From: Pseudomonas yamanorum
GTDB lineage: Bacteria; Pseudomonadota; Gammaproteobacteria; Pseudomonadales; Pseudomonadaceae
Length of the DNA stretch: 64,000 nucleotides
Direction of reading: 5' to 3'
Assembly: GCF_900105735.1 (NCBI RefSeq)
Contig: NZ_LT629793.1
Coordinates: forward strand, 4,278,001 to 4,342,000
Shown: positions 45,203-54,294 of the stretch, in pieces
Layout: each line of letters starts with the position of its first letter
Position numbering within the stretch: the stretch's first letter is position 1
Made by a program: the position numbers and the translations under genes
Notes under the pieces: model-generated
The model's input: the letters and a program-made list of their open reading frames with translations, nothing else
Told to the model about the DNA's origin: nothing
Database searches by the model: none

Positions 45203-46527
45203 AGGCGCTGGTATTCAGCCTGTGCTGTGCCTGTAGCGGTTCGGTCCAGGCGCTGGGATTGCTTGATGCCTATGACCTGGCGCTGCGTAATGATCCGACG
45301 TTCCAGGCAGCGATCCAGGAACGCGAGGCCGGCGAGGAAAACCGCATCATCGGTCGCGCCGGACTGCTGCCGAACCTGTCCTGGAGCTACAACAACTCGC
45401 GCAACGCGTCCGAAGTCACCCAGTCGACAGCGCTGGGCAATGTCACCAGTGACCGCGATTACCGCAGCTATGCGTCGACCCTGACCTTGCAGCAACCGCT
45501 GCTCGATTACGAAGCCTATGCGCGCTATCGCCAGGGCGCGGCGCAGGCGCTGTTTGCCGATGAACGCTTTCGCGGCAAGAGCCAGGAGCTGGCGGTACGG
45601 GTGTTGAGCGCCTACAGCCAGGCGTTGCTGGCCCAGGAGCGGATCGAACTGAGCCGCGCCCAGAAACGCGCGTATGCCGAGCGCCTGCAACTCAATGAAC
45701 GGCTGCTCAAAGGCGGCGAGGGCACCCGCACCGATCTGCTGGAAACCCAGGCGCGCCTGAGCCTGGCCCAGGCCGAAGAGATCGAATCGTTGGACACCCA
45801 GGACGCTGCCTTGCGCGAACTCGAAGCGATAGTCGGTGAGCCGTTACAGATAGAAGAGCTGGCGCCTCTGACCCGACAGTTCGCCATCCCGCCGCTGGAA
45901 CCCAATCGCTTCGAAACCTGGCGGGATATGGCGATGGCCAACAACCCGGAACTCAAATCCCAGCACCACGCGCTGGACGCCGCCGAGTACGAAGTGGAGC
46001 GCAAGCGCGCAGGGCACATGCCCAAGGTCAGCCTGTACGCGAGCAGCCGCCAGACCAGTTCCGATTCGGAAAGCAGCTACAACCAAAAGTACGACACCAA
46101 CAGCGTCGGCATCCAGGTCAGCCTGCCGTTGTTCGCCGGCGGCTCGGTGTCGGCGTCAACCCGCCAGGCCGCCAATCAACTATCCCAGGCGCAATATGAA
46201 CTGGACGCGCAAACCGCCAGGACGCTGATCGAACTGCGCAAGCAATTCAACCTCAACACCAGCGGCGCGGCCAAAGTGCGGGCGTATGAAATGGCAGTCA
46301 GCTCGGCCACCGCCCTGGTGACGGCAACGAAGAAAAGCGTAACGGGTGGTGAACGGGTCAACCTCGATGTACTGGATGCCGAGCAGCAACTGTTCACGGC
46401 ACGCCGCGACCTGGCGGATGCGCGGCATGCGTATCTGCTGGCGCGGATACAGCTGAAGTATTTTGCGGGGTTGCTGAACGAGCAGGACCTGCGGGCGTTG
46501 GCGGGGTATTTCCAGCCATCGGCATGA
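45199..46527 (+). CDS. hasF: TolC-family outer-membrane protein HasF
   Basis: 442 aa. Signal peptide (about 1-18, ...SVQALG), then two TolC half repeats of coiled-coil helices and strands, with SLAQAEEIESLDTQDAALRE and NVDVLDAEQQLF-like NLDVLDAEQQLFTARRDLAD near 389-408. It is the outer-membrane channel of the HasDE export complex. The last 52 codons (from 46372) are the first copy of a 394-bp tandem triplication whose two further copies follow downstream as fragments; this first copy is the functional one because it is fused to the intact gene. Confidence 0.93.
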   Translation: MKALVFSLCCACSGSVQALGLLDAYDLALRNDPTFQAAIQEREAGEENRIIGRAGLLPNLSWSYNNSRNASEVTQSTALGNVTSDRDYRSYASTLTLQQPLLDYEAYARYRQGAAQALFADERFRGKSQELAVRVLSAYSQALLAQERIELSRAQKRAYAERLQLNERLLKGGEGTRTDLLETQARLSLAQAEEIESLDTQDAALRELEAIVGEPLQIEELAPLTRQFAIPPLEPNRFETWRDMAMANNPELKSQHHALDAAEYEVERKRAGHMPKVSLYASSRQTSSDSESSYNQKYDTNSVGIQVSLPLFAGGSVSASTRQAANQLSQAQYELDAQTARTLIELRKQFNLNTSGAAKVRAYEMAVSSATALVTATKKSVTGGERVNLDVLDAEQQLFTARRDLADARHAYLLARIQLKYFAGLLNEQDLRALAGYFQPSA

Positions 46528-46556
46528 TGGCGATATTTGCCAACACACCGATCCAT

Positions 46557-46665
46557 TGTAGGAGCTGTCGAGCCTTGGCGAGGCTGCGATGGCGGCGGGA
46601 CTGATGACATTTTTTTGCCTGACCCACCGCCATCGCGGCCTCGCCAAGGCTCGACGGCTCCCACA
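46557..46665. repeat. REPIN of the TGTCGAGCCTTGGCGAGGC family, copy 1
   Basis: Inverted pair starting TGTAGGAGCTGTCGAGCCTT and ending in its complement with GGCTCCCACA, around GGGACTGATGACATTTTTTT. Copies 2 and 3 stand at 46951 and 47345 within the tandem repeat. Confidence 0.88.
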
Positions 46666-46723
46666 TTTTGATCTTTGCAGTCCTGGGGATTTAACGCCGG
46701 GTCAGTAACACACCCGATTCCAT

Positions 46724-46921
46724 GTGGTGCGTTCAGGGGAACTGGTCAAACAGCGCGCACTTGTGCTGGATGCCGAGCAGCAACTGTTCACGGCACGCCG
46801 CGACCTGGCGGATGCGCGGCACGCGTACCTGCTGGCGCGGATACAGCTGAAGTATTTTGCGGGGTTGCTGAACGAGCAGGATCTGCGGGCGTTGGCGGGG
46901 TATTTCCAGCCGTCGGCATGA
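46724..46921 (+). pseudogene. hasF 3' fragment fused to antisense trmA fragment, copy 2
   Basis: A 65-codon frame opening with a GTG in trmA-derived sequence and continuing into the last 52 codons of hasF (LDAEQQLFTARRDLADARHA through GYFQPSA). It lacks the signal peptide and channel domains of HasF and is a by-product of duplication, not a functional protein. It is unlikely to be expressed. Confidence 0.8.
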
Positions 46922-46950
46922 TGGCGATATTTGCCAACAGACCGATCCAT

Positions 46951-47059
46951 TGTAGGAGCTGTCGAGCCTTGGCGAGGCTGCGATGGCGGCGGGACTGATG
47001 ACATTTTTCTGTCTGACCTACCGCCATCGCGGCCTCGCTAAGGCTCGACGGCTCCCACA
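46951..47059. repeat. REPIN of the TGTCGAGCCTTGGCGAGGC family, copy 2
   Basis: Same layout as the copy at 46557, within unit 2 of the tandem repeat; differs at a few bases (for example GATCCATTGTAGG preceded by AACAGACC). Confidence 0.88.
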
Positions 47060-47117
47060 TTTTGATCTGTGCAGTGCTGGGGATTTAACGCCGGGTCAGT
47101 AACACACCCGATTCCAT

Positions 47118-47315
47118 GTGGTGCGTTCAGGGGAACTGGTCAAACAGCGCGCCCTTGTGCTGGATGCCGAGCAGCAACTGTTCACGGCACGCCGCGACTT
47201 GGCGGATGCGCGGCATGCGTATCTACTGGCGCGGATACAGCTGAAGTATTTTGCGGGGTTGCTGAACGAGCAGGACCTGCGGGCGTTGGCGGGGTATTTC
47301 CAGCCGTCGGCATGA
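47118..47315 (+). pseudogene. hasF 3' fragment fused to antisense trmA fragment, copy 3
   Basis: Same structure as the fragment at 46724, with a 65-codon frame and the same hasF-derived C-terminus. Differs by a few substitutions. Not a functional gene. Confidence 0.8.
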
Positions 47316-47344
47316 TGGAGATATTTGCCAACACACCGGTCGAT

Positions 47345-47453
47345 TGTGGGAGCTGTCGAGCCTTGGCGAGGCTGCGATGGCGGCGGGACTGATGACATTT
47401 TTCTGTCTGACCTACCGCCATCGCGGCCTCGCTAAAGCTCGACGGCTCCCACA
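47345..47453. repeat. REPIN of the TGTCGAGCCTTGGCGAGGC family, copy 3
   Basis: Begins TGTGGGAGCTGTCGAGCCTT; the first arm starts with TGTGGG rather than TGTAGG, and the right arm has GCTAAAGCTCG instead of GCCAAGGCTCG. It stands beside the trmA stop. Confidence 0.88.
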
Positions 47454-47478
47454 TTTTGATCTGTGCAGTGCTGGGGAT

Positions 47479-48558
47479 TTAACGCCGGGTCAGTAACACA
47501 CCCGATTCCATGTGGTGCGTCCAAGGGAACTGGTCAAACAGCGCGCACTGGGTAATCCGGTGCGTGTCATGCAGTTGCGCAATGTTTGCCGCCAAGGTTT
47601 CCGGGTTGCAGGAAATGTAGAGGATGTTCTCGAAGCGCCGGGTCAGTTCGCAGGTGTCCGGGTCCATCCCGGCACGCGGCGGGTCGACGAACACGCTGCC
47701 AAATTCGTAGCTCTTGAGGTCGATGCCGTGCAGGCGTCGGAACGGCCGCACTTCGTTCAGGGCTTCGGTCAGTTCTTCGGCAGACAAGCGCACCAGGGTG
47801 ACGTTATCCACCGCGTTTTCATCGAGGTTGCTCAGGGCCGCATTCACCGAGGTCTTGCTGATTTCGGTGGCCAGCACCTTGCGCACGCGGGTGGCCAGGG
47901 GCAGGGTGAAGTTGCCGTTGCCGCAATACAGTTCCAGTAAGTCATCACTGCGATCGCCCAGGGCTTCGTACGCCCAGTTGAGCATCTTCTGGTTCACGGT
48001 GCCGTTGGGCTGGGTGAATGCGCCTTCGGGCTGGCGATAGCTGAATATGCGACCGCCGACGTCGAGTTTCTCGACCACGTAATCGCGGCCGATCACATCG
48101 CGCTTGCCCTTGGAGCGGCCGATGATGCTGACGTTCAGGTCCGCCGCCAGCTTGTTCGCCGCCGTATGCCAATGCTCGTCCAGCGGGCGGTGATAGCACA
48201 GGGTGATCATCGCGTCGCCGGCCAGGGTGGTGAGGAACTCCACCTGGAACAGCTTGTGGCTCAGGGCGGCGCTGGCTTGCCAGGCGGCCTTGAGTTGCGG
48301 CATCAACTGGTTGATGCGCAGGCTGGCAATCGGGAACTCTTCGATGAGGATCGGCGTGCGCTTGTCGTCCTGGGAGAACATTGCGTAGTGGCGCTGACCC
48401 TCTTCGCGCCACAGGCGGAACTCCGCCCGCAGGCGGAAGTTCTGCAACGGCGAGTCGAAAACCTGAGGCTCTGGCGCGTCGAACGGCGCCAGCAGGTCAC
48501 GCAAGCGCGTGACCTTTTCTTCCAGTTGAACGGTGTAGCTTGCGGCGTCAAAAGTCAT
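47479..48558 (-). CDS. trmA: tRNA (uracil-5-)-methyltransferase
   Basis: Makes m5U54 in tRNA T-loops using SAM; 359 aa. Motifs: [19 protein letters not shown]-binding segment near 209-224, [16 protein letters not shown] near 291-306, and the catalytic Cys in [15 protein letters not shown] near 316-330. No Fe-S TRAM domain, as in TrmA. It overlaps the permease gene stop by four bases. About 70-75 nt of its 3' end also occurs in the two upstream tandem units, there with TGA in place of the Trp codon before THHME. Confidence 0.94.
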   Translation of the reverse strand: MTFDAASYTVQLEEKVTRLRDLLAPFDAPEPQVFDSPLQNFRLRAEFRLWREEGQRHYAMFSQDDKRTPILIEEFPIASLRINQLMPQLKAAWQASAALSHKLFQVEFLTTLAGDAMITLCYHRPLDEHWHTAANKLAADLNVSIIGRSKGKRDVIGRDYVVEKLDVGGRIFSYRQPEGAFTQPNGTVNQKMLNWAYEALGDRSDDLLELYCGNGNFTLPLATRVRKVLATEISKTSVNAALSNLDENAVDNVTLVRLSAEELTEALNEVRPFRRLHGIDLKSYEFGSVFVDPPRAGMDPDTCELTRRFENILYISCNPETLAANIAQLHDTHRITQCALFDQFPWTHHMESGVLLTRR

Positions 48559-49850
48559 GCGTTGAACCAGCCCAGCTTGATCACAAACAGAATCGACAGG
48601 ATCACCAGCGCCGGGTTCAGCTCACGGTAGCGGCCCGAAAGCAGCTTGATGGCGGTCCAGGCGATGAAACCGAAGGCAATGCCGTTGGCGATGGAATAAG
48701 TGAATGGCATCGCCAGGGCGGTGATCACCACCGGCGCGGCGACGGTGATGTCGTCCCAGTCGATTTCGGCCAGGCCCGAGGTCATCAGTACGGCAACAAA
48801 CAGCAGCGCCGGCGCGGTGGCGAAGGCCGGAACGCTGGCCGCCAGTGGCGAGAAGAACAGCGCCAGCAGGAACAGGATCGCGACCACAACGGCGGTCAAA
48901 CCGGTACGGCCACCGGCGCTCACGCCTGCAGCCGATTCGATGTAGCTGGTGGTGGTCGAGGTGCCCAGCAGCGAGCCGGCCATGGCCGCCGTACTGTCAG
49001 CGATCAGCGCACGGCCCATTTTCGGCATGTGGCCGTCCTTGCCCATGAGACCCGCGCGCTTGGCGACGCCGATCAGGGTGCCGGAGTTGTCGAACAGGTC
49101 GACGAACAGGAACGCGAAGATCACGCTCACCAGGCCGATGTCCAGGGCGCCTTTGATGTCCAATTGCAGGAAGGTTGGGGCCAGCGAAGGTGGCATCGAC
49201 ATCACGCCGCCGAACGGCGTAAAGCCCAGCACGATGGAGGCGATGGTCACCACCAGGATGCCGATCAACACCGCGCCGCGTACTTTCAGGGCTTCCAGCG
49301 CAACGATCAGCGCGAAGCCGAGGGTGGCGAGGATCGGTGCCGGTTGTTTCAGGTCGCCCAGGCCCACCATGGTGGCCGGGTTGCTGACCACGATGCCGGC
49401 GTTGTGCAGGGCGATCAACGCCAGGAACAGGCCGATACCCGCCGCAATCGCCGAGCGCAGGGGCAGCGGGATGCTGTTGATGATCCATTCACGGATGCGG
49501 AAGATCGACAGCAGGAAGAACAGCACCGCCGAGATGAACACGGCACCCAGCGCCACTTGCCAGGTATGGCCCATGTGCAGGACGACGGTGTAGGTGAAGA
49601 ACGCGTTGAGGCCCATGCCCGGTGCCAGGGCAATCGGGTAGTTGGCGATCAGGCCCATCACGGTGGAACCGATGGCCGCCGCGAGGCAGGTCGCGACAAA
49701 GACCGCGCCCTTGTCCATGCCGGTCTCACCGAGGATGCTCGGGTTGACGAACAGGATGTAGGCCATGGCCAGGAAGGTGGTGACGCCCGCGAGAATCTCG
49801 GTGCGCACATTCGTGTTGTGTGCCTTGAGTTGAAACAGCTTTTCCAGCAT
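48555..49850 (-). CDS. Guanine/hypoxanthine permease (AzgA/NCS2 family)
   Basis: 431 aa with about 12-14 hydrophobic helices. Motifs: [41 protein letters not shown] near 69-89 and [20 protein letters not shown] near 249-268, as in the GhxP/PbuG-AzgA group of purine transporters. It probably brings guanine and hypoxanthine in with protons. The leader from 49851 to about 49905 has two inverted repeats, possible regulator sites. It overlaps trmA by four bases on the same strand. Confidence 0.88.
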   Translation of the reverse strand: MLEKLFQLKAHNTNVRTEILAGVTTFLAMAYILFVNPSILGETGMDKGAVFVATCLAAAIGSTVMGLIANYPIALAPGMGLNAFFTYTVVLHMGHTWQVALGAVFISAVLFFLLSIFRIREWIINSIPLPLRSAIAAGIGLFLALIALHNAGIVVSNPATMVGLGDLKQPAPILATLGFALIVALEALKVRGAVLIGILVVTIASIVLGFTPFGGVMSMPPSLAPTFLQLDIKGALDIGLVSVIFAFLFVDLFDNSGTLIGVAKRAGLMGKDGHMPKMGRALIADSTAAMAGSLLGTSTTTSYIESAAGVSAGGRTGLTAVVVAILFLLALFFSPLAASVPAFATAPALLFVAVLMTSGLAEIDWDDITVAAPVVITALAMPFTYSIANGIAFGFIAWTAIKLLSGRYRELNPALVILSILFVIKLGWFNA

Positions 49851-49863
49851 GCCTGCTCCCTGT

Positions 49864-49903
49864 GACGCTATTTTGCGTCGTTATTTGTTGACCTCTAAGT
49901 CAA
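49864..49903. promoter_or_regulatory. Two inverted repeats in the permease leader
   Basis: GACGC-N6-GCGTC at 49864-49879 and TTGAC-N6-GTCAA at 49888-49903 lie 14-53 nt before the permease ATG. The first resembles a pur box (ACGCAAA...GCGT) in part. They are candidate purine-regulator sites; no regulator is identified in this window. Confidence 0.3.
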
Positions 49904-50050
49904 AGCACAAACTGCGCCAAGCGGCTGTGGTTCCAGAGAGGATCGGAAAAAGCGGCGCATCATACCAGCAGCCGAGGGCCAGTGGCGCATAGGCTTGATC
50001 ATGGCCTTGAGGCATACTGCGCCGACGTTTATTACAGGGTCATCGACAGC

Positions 50051-50497
50051 ATGAAAAAAGCCAGCGCCTGGAGTCTAGCTCTGTTCGGTTGTATCGGCCT
50101 GTGGCTCGGTGCAGCACCGGCGTGGGGCGCGCCTGCACCGGCGTTGAGCGAGGTGCGGGTGTTCAAGGTGCAGTCGGCCAATTGCACGGAAACCATCCCT
50201 GAACGGGCGGCCAGCACCCAGATGTGCACGCACCGTGGGCAGACGCTGGTGTACGTGATGGAAGTCGGCCTGGGCAACAGCTCCCAGGCGTTTTTCGACG
50301 GCGCGCCGGTGTCCGGCACCAGCACTGCCATCTGCCAGGTGGGTTCCACCAGCCAGGCATGCAGCGGCGCTGGCACGTTGATGGGCTACATCTATACGTT
50401 CCAGCTGGATGTCGAAGCCGGCGGCACGTTTCAGTACAGCAACACCTCGATCAACCCGCCGCGCAACCAGTTGGTCACCACCCTCAGCATTCGTTGA
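50051..50497 (+). CDS. Small secreted protein, possibly DUF4879
   Basis: 148 aa from the ATG at 50051. Signal peptide (about 1-26, ...PAWGA) then a mature part beginning PAPALSEVRVFKVQSANC with three to four cysteines (positions near 44, 58, 94, 103) that may form disulfides, and repeated Ser/Thr-rich beta-like stretches. It has some likeness to DUF4879 proteins, which I am not sure of. Secreted or periplasmic; function unknown. It precedes the molybdenum hydroxylase genes by 106 nt, but may be independent. Confidence 0.5.
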   Translation: MKKASAWSLALFGCIGLWLGAAPAWGAPAPALSEVRVFKVQSANCTETIPERAASTQMCTHRGQTLVYVMEVGLGNSSQAFFDGAPVSGTSTAICQVGSTSQACSGAGTLMGYIYTFQLDVEAGGTFQYSNTSINPPRNQLVTTLSIR

Positions 50498-50603
50498 TCG
50501 CCACCCATCAATTGTCTTGAACGCTCATAACCTGCGGAAGTCGGACCGCTAAGACGGCGACTTTCCTGAACGCCGCGATTGCACACCAATCCGTGAGGTG
50601 TTT

Positions 50604-51128
50604 ATGAGCGCGACCCACACCGGCGCGGCGGCCAAGCCGTTCGTCAGCCATCCGATACGCCTGACTCTCAATCGTCGAGACATCCAACTGGATGTATTGC
50701 CCTGGACCACCCTGCTGGACCTGCTGCGCGAGCAACTGGACCTGACCGGCACCAAGAAGGGCTGCGACCACGGCCAGTGCGGCGCCTGCACCGTGTTGCT
50801 CAACGGTAAACGGGTGAACGCCTGCCTGACCCTGGCGGTGATGTGCGACGGTGCCGAATTGACCACCATCGAAGGCCTGGCCTCGGGGGAAAACCTGCAC
50901 CCGATGCAGCAGGCGTTTATCAAACACGACGCCTTCCAGTGCGGCTATTGCACGCCGGGGCAGATTTGCTCGGCGGTGGGCCTGGCCCGGGAAGGCCGTG
51001 CCCACGACACCGCGCAAATCCAGGAACTGATGAGCGGCAACCTGTGCCGCTGCGGCGCCTACAACAACATCCGCGATGCCATCGAAGAAGCCTTGCCTGC
51101 GTGCCGTACCCAGGGAGGTGAGCAATGA
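50604..51128 (+). CDS. Molybdenum hydroxylase [2Fe-2S] subunit (YagT/PaoA-like)
   Basis: 174 aa. Plant-type cluster CDHGQCGAC with a downstream Cys near 73, and helical-domain cluster CGYCTPG...CRCGAY near 111-151. Electron-transfer subunit of a xanthine-oxidase-family hydroxylase. No twin-arginine signal precedes it, unlike E. coli PaoA, so the complex is probably cytoplasmic. Start at 50604, GAGG six bases upstream. Its stop overlaps the next ATG by four bases. Confidence 0.9.
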   Translation: MSATHTGAAAKPFVSHPIRLTLNRRDIQLDVLPWTTLLDLLREQLDLTGTKKGCDHGQCGACTVLLNGKRVNACLTLAVMCDGAELTTIEGLASGENLHPMQQAFIKHDAFQCGYCTPGQICSAVGLAREGRAHDTAQIQELMSGNLCRCGAYNNIRDAIEEALPACRTQGGEQ

Positions 51129-52114
51129 ATCCCTTCCATTACAGCAAGCCGGTGGACGTGCAGGAGGCGGTGCACCTAGTCAGCCCGGCATCGCGGTTTA
51201 TTGCCGGTGGTACCAACCTGTTGGACCTGATGAAAGAAAACATCAGCCGCCCCGAGCACCTGATCGATATCACCGGCCTGCCGCTTCGCGATGTGGAAGA
51301 AACCACCGAAGGCGGCCTGATGATCGGCGCCCTGGTGAGCAACGCCGACCTCGCGTGGCACCCACTGATCGAGCAACGCTACCCGTTGCTGTCCCAAGCC
51401 ATACTCGCCGGCGCCTCGCCGCAATTGCGCAACATGGCCAGCACTGGCGGCAACCTGTTGCAACGCACCCGTTGCTATTACTTTTATGACGCCGCTGTGC
51501 CCTGTAACAAGCGCGAGCCCGGCAGCGGTTGCCCGGCGCGGGTCGGCTTGAATCGCATTCACGCGATTCTCGGCGCCAGCGATCAGTGCGTGGCCACCCA
51601 TCCTTCGGACATGTGCGTCGCCCTGGCCGCGCTGGATGCCCGGGTGCATGTGCAGGGCCGGGGCGGTGCGCGGGTGATCGAGTTTGCCGACTTCCATCGG
51701 TTGCCGGGGGATGCGCCCCAGCGGGATAACCAGTTGGCCGATGATGAGTTGATCACCGCCATCGAGTTACCCGCCGACCACCTGGCAGCCCATAGCCACT
51801 ACCTGAAGATCCGTGATCGGGCCTCCTATGCGTTTGCGCTGGTTTCCATCGCGGCGGCGCTGGAGCTGGACGGCGATGTGATCGTCGACGCCCGCCTGGC
51901 CCTGGGCGGCGTCGCCCACAAACCCTGGCGTGATCGCGCGGTGGAAGCCGCGCTGATCGGCCAGTCCGTCAGCCGCGAAACCTTTAGCAGCGCCGCCGAA
52001 GCCTTGCTGCAGGACGCCGAGCCTTTGGAACACAACGGCTTCAAGATCAAACTGGCACGCCGCGCGATCGTTCGCGCCCTGAGCGATGCCGCTGTTGCGG
52101 GAGCCACATCATGA
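51125..52114 (+). CDS. Molybdenum hydroxylase FAD subunit (YagS/PaoB-like)
   Basis: 329 aa. FAD-binding segment RFIAGGTNLLDLMKE near 23-37 and ASTGGNLLQRTRCYYFYD near 105-122. Cysteines near 117 and 130-140 (PCNKREPGSGCPA) occupy the insert that in PaoB carries an extra [4Fe-4S] cluster. Second domain (about 220-325) is CO-dehydrogenase-flavoprotein C-terminal. Middle gene of three, with 4-nt overlaps on both sides. Confidence 0.88.
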   Translation: MNPFHYSKPVDVQEAVHLVSPASRFIAGGTNLLDLMKENISRPEHLIDITGLPLRDVEETTEGGLMIGALVSNADLAWHPLIEQRYPLLSQAILAGASPQLRNMASTGGNLLQRTRCYYFYDAAVPCNKREPGSGCPARVGLNRIHAILGASDQCVATHPSDMCVALAALDARVHVQGRGGARVIEFADFHRLPGDAPQRDNQLADDELITAIELPADHLAAHSHYLKIRDRASYAFALVSIAAALELDGDVIVDARLALGGVAHKPWRDRAVEAALIGQSVSRETFSSAAEALLQDAEPLEHNGFKIKLARRAIVRALSDAAVAGATS

Positions 52115-54294
52115 GCGCGATCGGCAAACCGTTGGACCGGGTCGACGGTCTGCTCAAGGTAACCGGGCAAGCGCGATATGCCGGGGAATTTCCCGAAGAC
52201 GGCCTGCTGCACGGCAGTGTGGTGTCGAGCAACATCGCCAAGGGCCGGGTCATCCGCATTGACGCTTCCAAAGCCCTGGCGCTGCCGGGCGTGGTGATGG
52301 TGCTCGATCACCTCAACCGCCCGAAACTGGCCAGCTACGACGACAGCTACGCCGATGCCGATGCCGCCGACGGCTCGCCATTTCGCCCGCTGTACAACGA
52401 CCGCGTGCTGTACAGCGGCCAGCCGTTGGCATTGGTGATTGCCGATAACCTGGAGCTGGCGCGTCATGCCGGCTCTTTGGTTGAGATCGAATACACAGCC
52501 GAACCTTCCGAGACCGACCTGCTGGCCTTGCAGGACCAGGCGCACCCTTCGCCACAAACACCGCCCAAGCCGCGCGGCAACTTCCAGGCCGAATGGACCG
52601 GCGCCGCCACGAGCCTGGATCTGCACTACAGCACGCCCATCGAACACCACAACCCGATGGAGCCCCACGCCAGCACCGTGCTGTACCAGCCGGACGGCAC
52701 CCTGCATATCCACGACAAGACCCAGGGCCCGCAGAACTGCCAGGCCTACGTGCAGAAAGTCTTCGGCTTGGATAAAAGCCAGGTGCGAATCTTCGCTGCA
52801 TTTGTCGGTGGTGCCTTTGGTTCAGGCTTGCGGCCGCAGTACCAGTTGCCGCTGGCGGTGATGGCATCGCTGGCCTTGAAGCGTTCGGTGCGCGTCACCC
52901 TCACGCGTCAGCAGATGTTCACCTTCGGCTATCGCCCGCGCACTTTGCAGCGTCTGCAACTGGGCGCGGCCGCCAATGGTCGCTTGCTCGCCCTGGGCCA
53001 CACCGCGATCGGCCAGACCTCGCGCTTCGAGGACTTCAGCGAGCACGTGGTGGAATGGAGCGGCATGCTCTATCACTGCGATAACGTGCTGCTGACCTAC
53101 AAACTGGTGCCACTGGATGTGTTCACGCCGTTGGACATGCGCGCGCCTGGAGCGGCGCTCGGGGTGATCGGCCTGGAGTGCGCGATGGACGAACTGGCCT
53201 GCGCCCTGGGCATCGACCCGGTGCAACTGCGGCTGATCAACTACGCCGAGCGCAATCAGAACGAAGACAAGCCCTGGTCCAGCAAAGCCTTGCGCGAGTG
53301 TTACAGCGAAGGTGCCGAGCGTTTCGGCTGGAGCCAGCGCAACCCGGAACCGCGAAGCATGCGTGATGGCCGCCAACTGATCGGCTGGGGCATGGCCGGC
53401 GGTGTGTGGGAGGCCTTGCAAATGAAGGCCAGCGCAAAGGCGCGGATCGATCACCTGGGCAAGCTCACGGTCAGCAGTGCCACCACCGATATCGGCACCG
53501 GCACTTACACGGTCATGGCCCAGATTGCGGCCCAGGCCAGTGGCGTTCCGGTGAGTGACGTGACGTTCCTGTTGGGGGACTCCTCACTGCCGACGGCGCC
53601 GCTGCAGGGTGGCTCGTTTACCGTGTCGTCGGTGGGCAGTGCGGTGCAGCAGGCGTGTGAGGCGTTGAATGCCAAGCTGCTGGAGATTGCGCGCAAGACT
53701 TATCCGGCTTTTAAAGATGCAGAGTCGGCGCGGTTCGAAAATGGCCAGCTGCATGCTGGTGACCAGCGCATCTCCCTGGCGCAACTGGTACAGGACAGCG
53801 GTGAGCAGGCGCTGGAGGTTCAGGTGGATTGTGAACCGGGCAAACAGCGCGAAGGCTACGCCTCAGCCACGCATTCGGCAGTGTTTGTCGAAGTGCGGGT
53901 GGATGAAGACCTGGGCACCATCAAGGTCAGTCGGGTGGTCAGTGCGATTGCGGCCGGGCGGGTGGTTAATCCGAAGATGGCCCGCAGCCAGATTCTCGGC
54001 GGTGTGGTCTGGGGTATTGGCATGGCGTTGCATGAAGAGACCCAGATTGATCATGCATTGGGTCGCTACATGAACCACAGCCTGGCCGAGTACCACATCC
54101 CGGTAAACGCGGATATCGGCGAGATTGACGTGCTGTTTGTCGAAGAACACGACGAGATCGTCAACGCGCTGGGTTCCAAGGGCGTCGGCGAGATCGGGAT
54201 CGTCGGGGTCGCGGCGGCGGTGGCCAACGCGGTGTATCACGCCACCGGCAAGCGGGTGCGGGACTTTCCCATCACCCTCGATAAGGTCTTCTAA
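52111..54294 (+). CDS. Molybdenum hydroxylase catalytic subunit (YagR/PaoC-like)
   Basis: 727 aa. Aldehyde oxidase/xanthine dehydrogenase fold with the Moco-binding AAFVGGAFGSGLRPQ near 229-243, RAPGAALG near 346-353 and the catalytic Glu in LGSKGVGEIGIVG near 688-700. PaoABC oxidises aromatic aldehydes; whether this enzyme does so is inference. No dedicated chaperone of the PaoD/XdhC type is found in the window. The next gene is convergent and overlaps by four bases. Confidence 0.88.
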   Translation: MSAIGKPLDRVDGLLKVTGQARYAGEFPEDGLLHGSVVSSNIAKGRVIRIDASKALALPGVVMVLDHLNRPKLASYDDSYADADAADGSPFRPLYNDRVLYSGQPLALVIADNLELARHAGSLVEIEYTAEPSETDLLALQDQAHPSPQTPPKPRGNFQAEWTGAATSLDLHYSTPIEHHNPMEPHASTVLYQPDGTLHIHDKTQGPQNCQAYVQKVFGLDKSQVRIFAAFVGGAFGSGLRPQYQLPLAVMASLALKRSVRVTLTRQQMFTFGYRPRTLQRLQLGAAANGRLLALGHTAIGQTSRFEDFSEHVVEWSGMLYHCDNVLLTYKLVPLDVFTPLDMRAPGAALGVIGLECAMDELACALGIDPVQLRLINYAERNQNEDKPWSSKALRECYSEGAERFGWSQRNPEPRSMRDGRQLIGWGMAGGVWEALQMKASAKARIDHLGKLTVSSATTDIGTGTYTVMAQIAAQASGVPVSDVTFLLGDSSLPTAPLQGGSFTVSSVGSAVQQACEALNAKLLEIARKTYPAFKDAESARFENGQLHAGDQRISLAQLVQDSGEQALEVQVDCEPGKQREGYASATHSAVFVEVRVDEDLGTIKVSRVVSAIAAGRVVNPKMARSQILGGVVWGIGMALHEETQIDHALGRYMNHSLAEYHIPVNADIGEIDVLFVEEHDEIVNALGSKGVGEIGIVGVAAAVANAVYHATGKRVRDFPITLDKVF

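Larger units (their letters stand above)
46372..47478. repeat. Three-copy 394-bp tandem repeat at the hasF/trmA junction
   Basis: Units begin at CTGGATGCC on 46372, 46766 and 47160, exactly 394 bp apart. Each unit is the last 156 nt of hasF, about 163 nt of intergenic DNA with a REPIN, and 70-75 nt of trmA 3' end. Unit 3 runs into the true trmA gene. At each unit junction the trmA-derived GCGCGCAC or GCGCGCCC is joined through TTGTG to hasF-derived CTGGATGCC. The copies differ by only a few bases. Confidence 0.95.
46528..47478. other. 950-bp non-coding space filled by repeat units
   Basis: Between hasF and trmA. All of it is explained by the tandem repeat units and their REPINs at 46557-46665, 46951-47059 and 47345-47453. 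No independent gene is visible. Confidence 0.85.

Noticed and set aside
46724..47315. Two 65-codon frames considered as independent small proteins
   Set aside because: They are 3' hasF fragments fused with trmA sequence by duplication; no signal peptide or upstream ribosome site.
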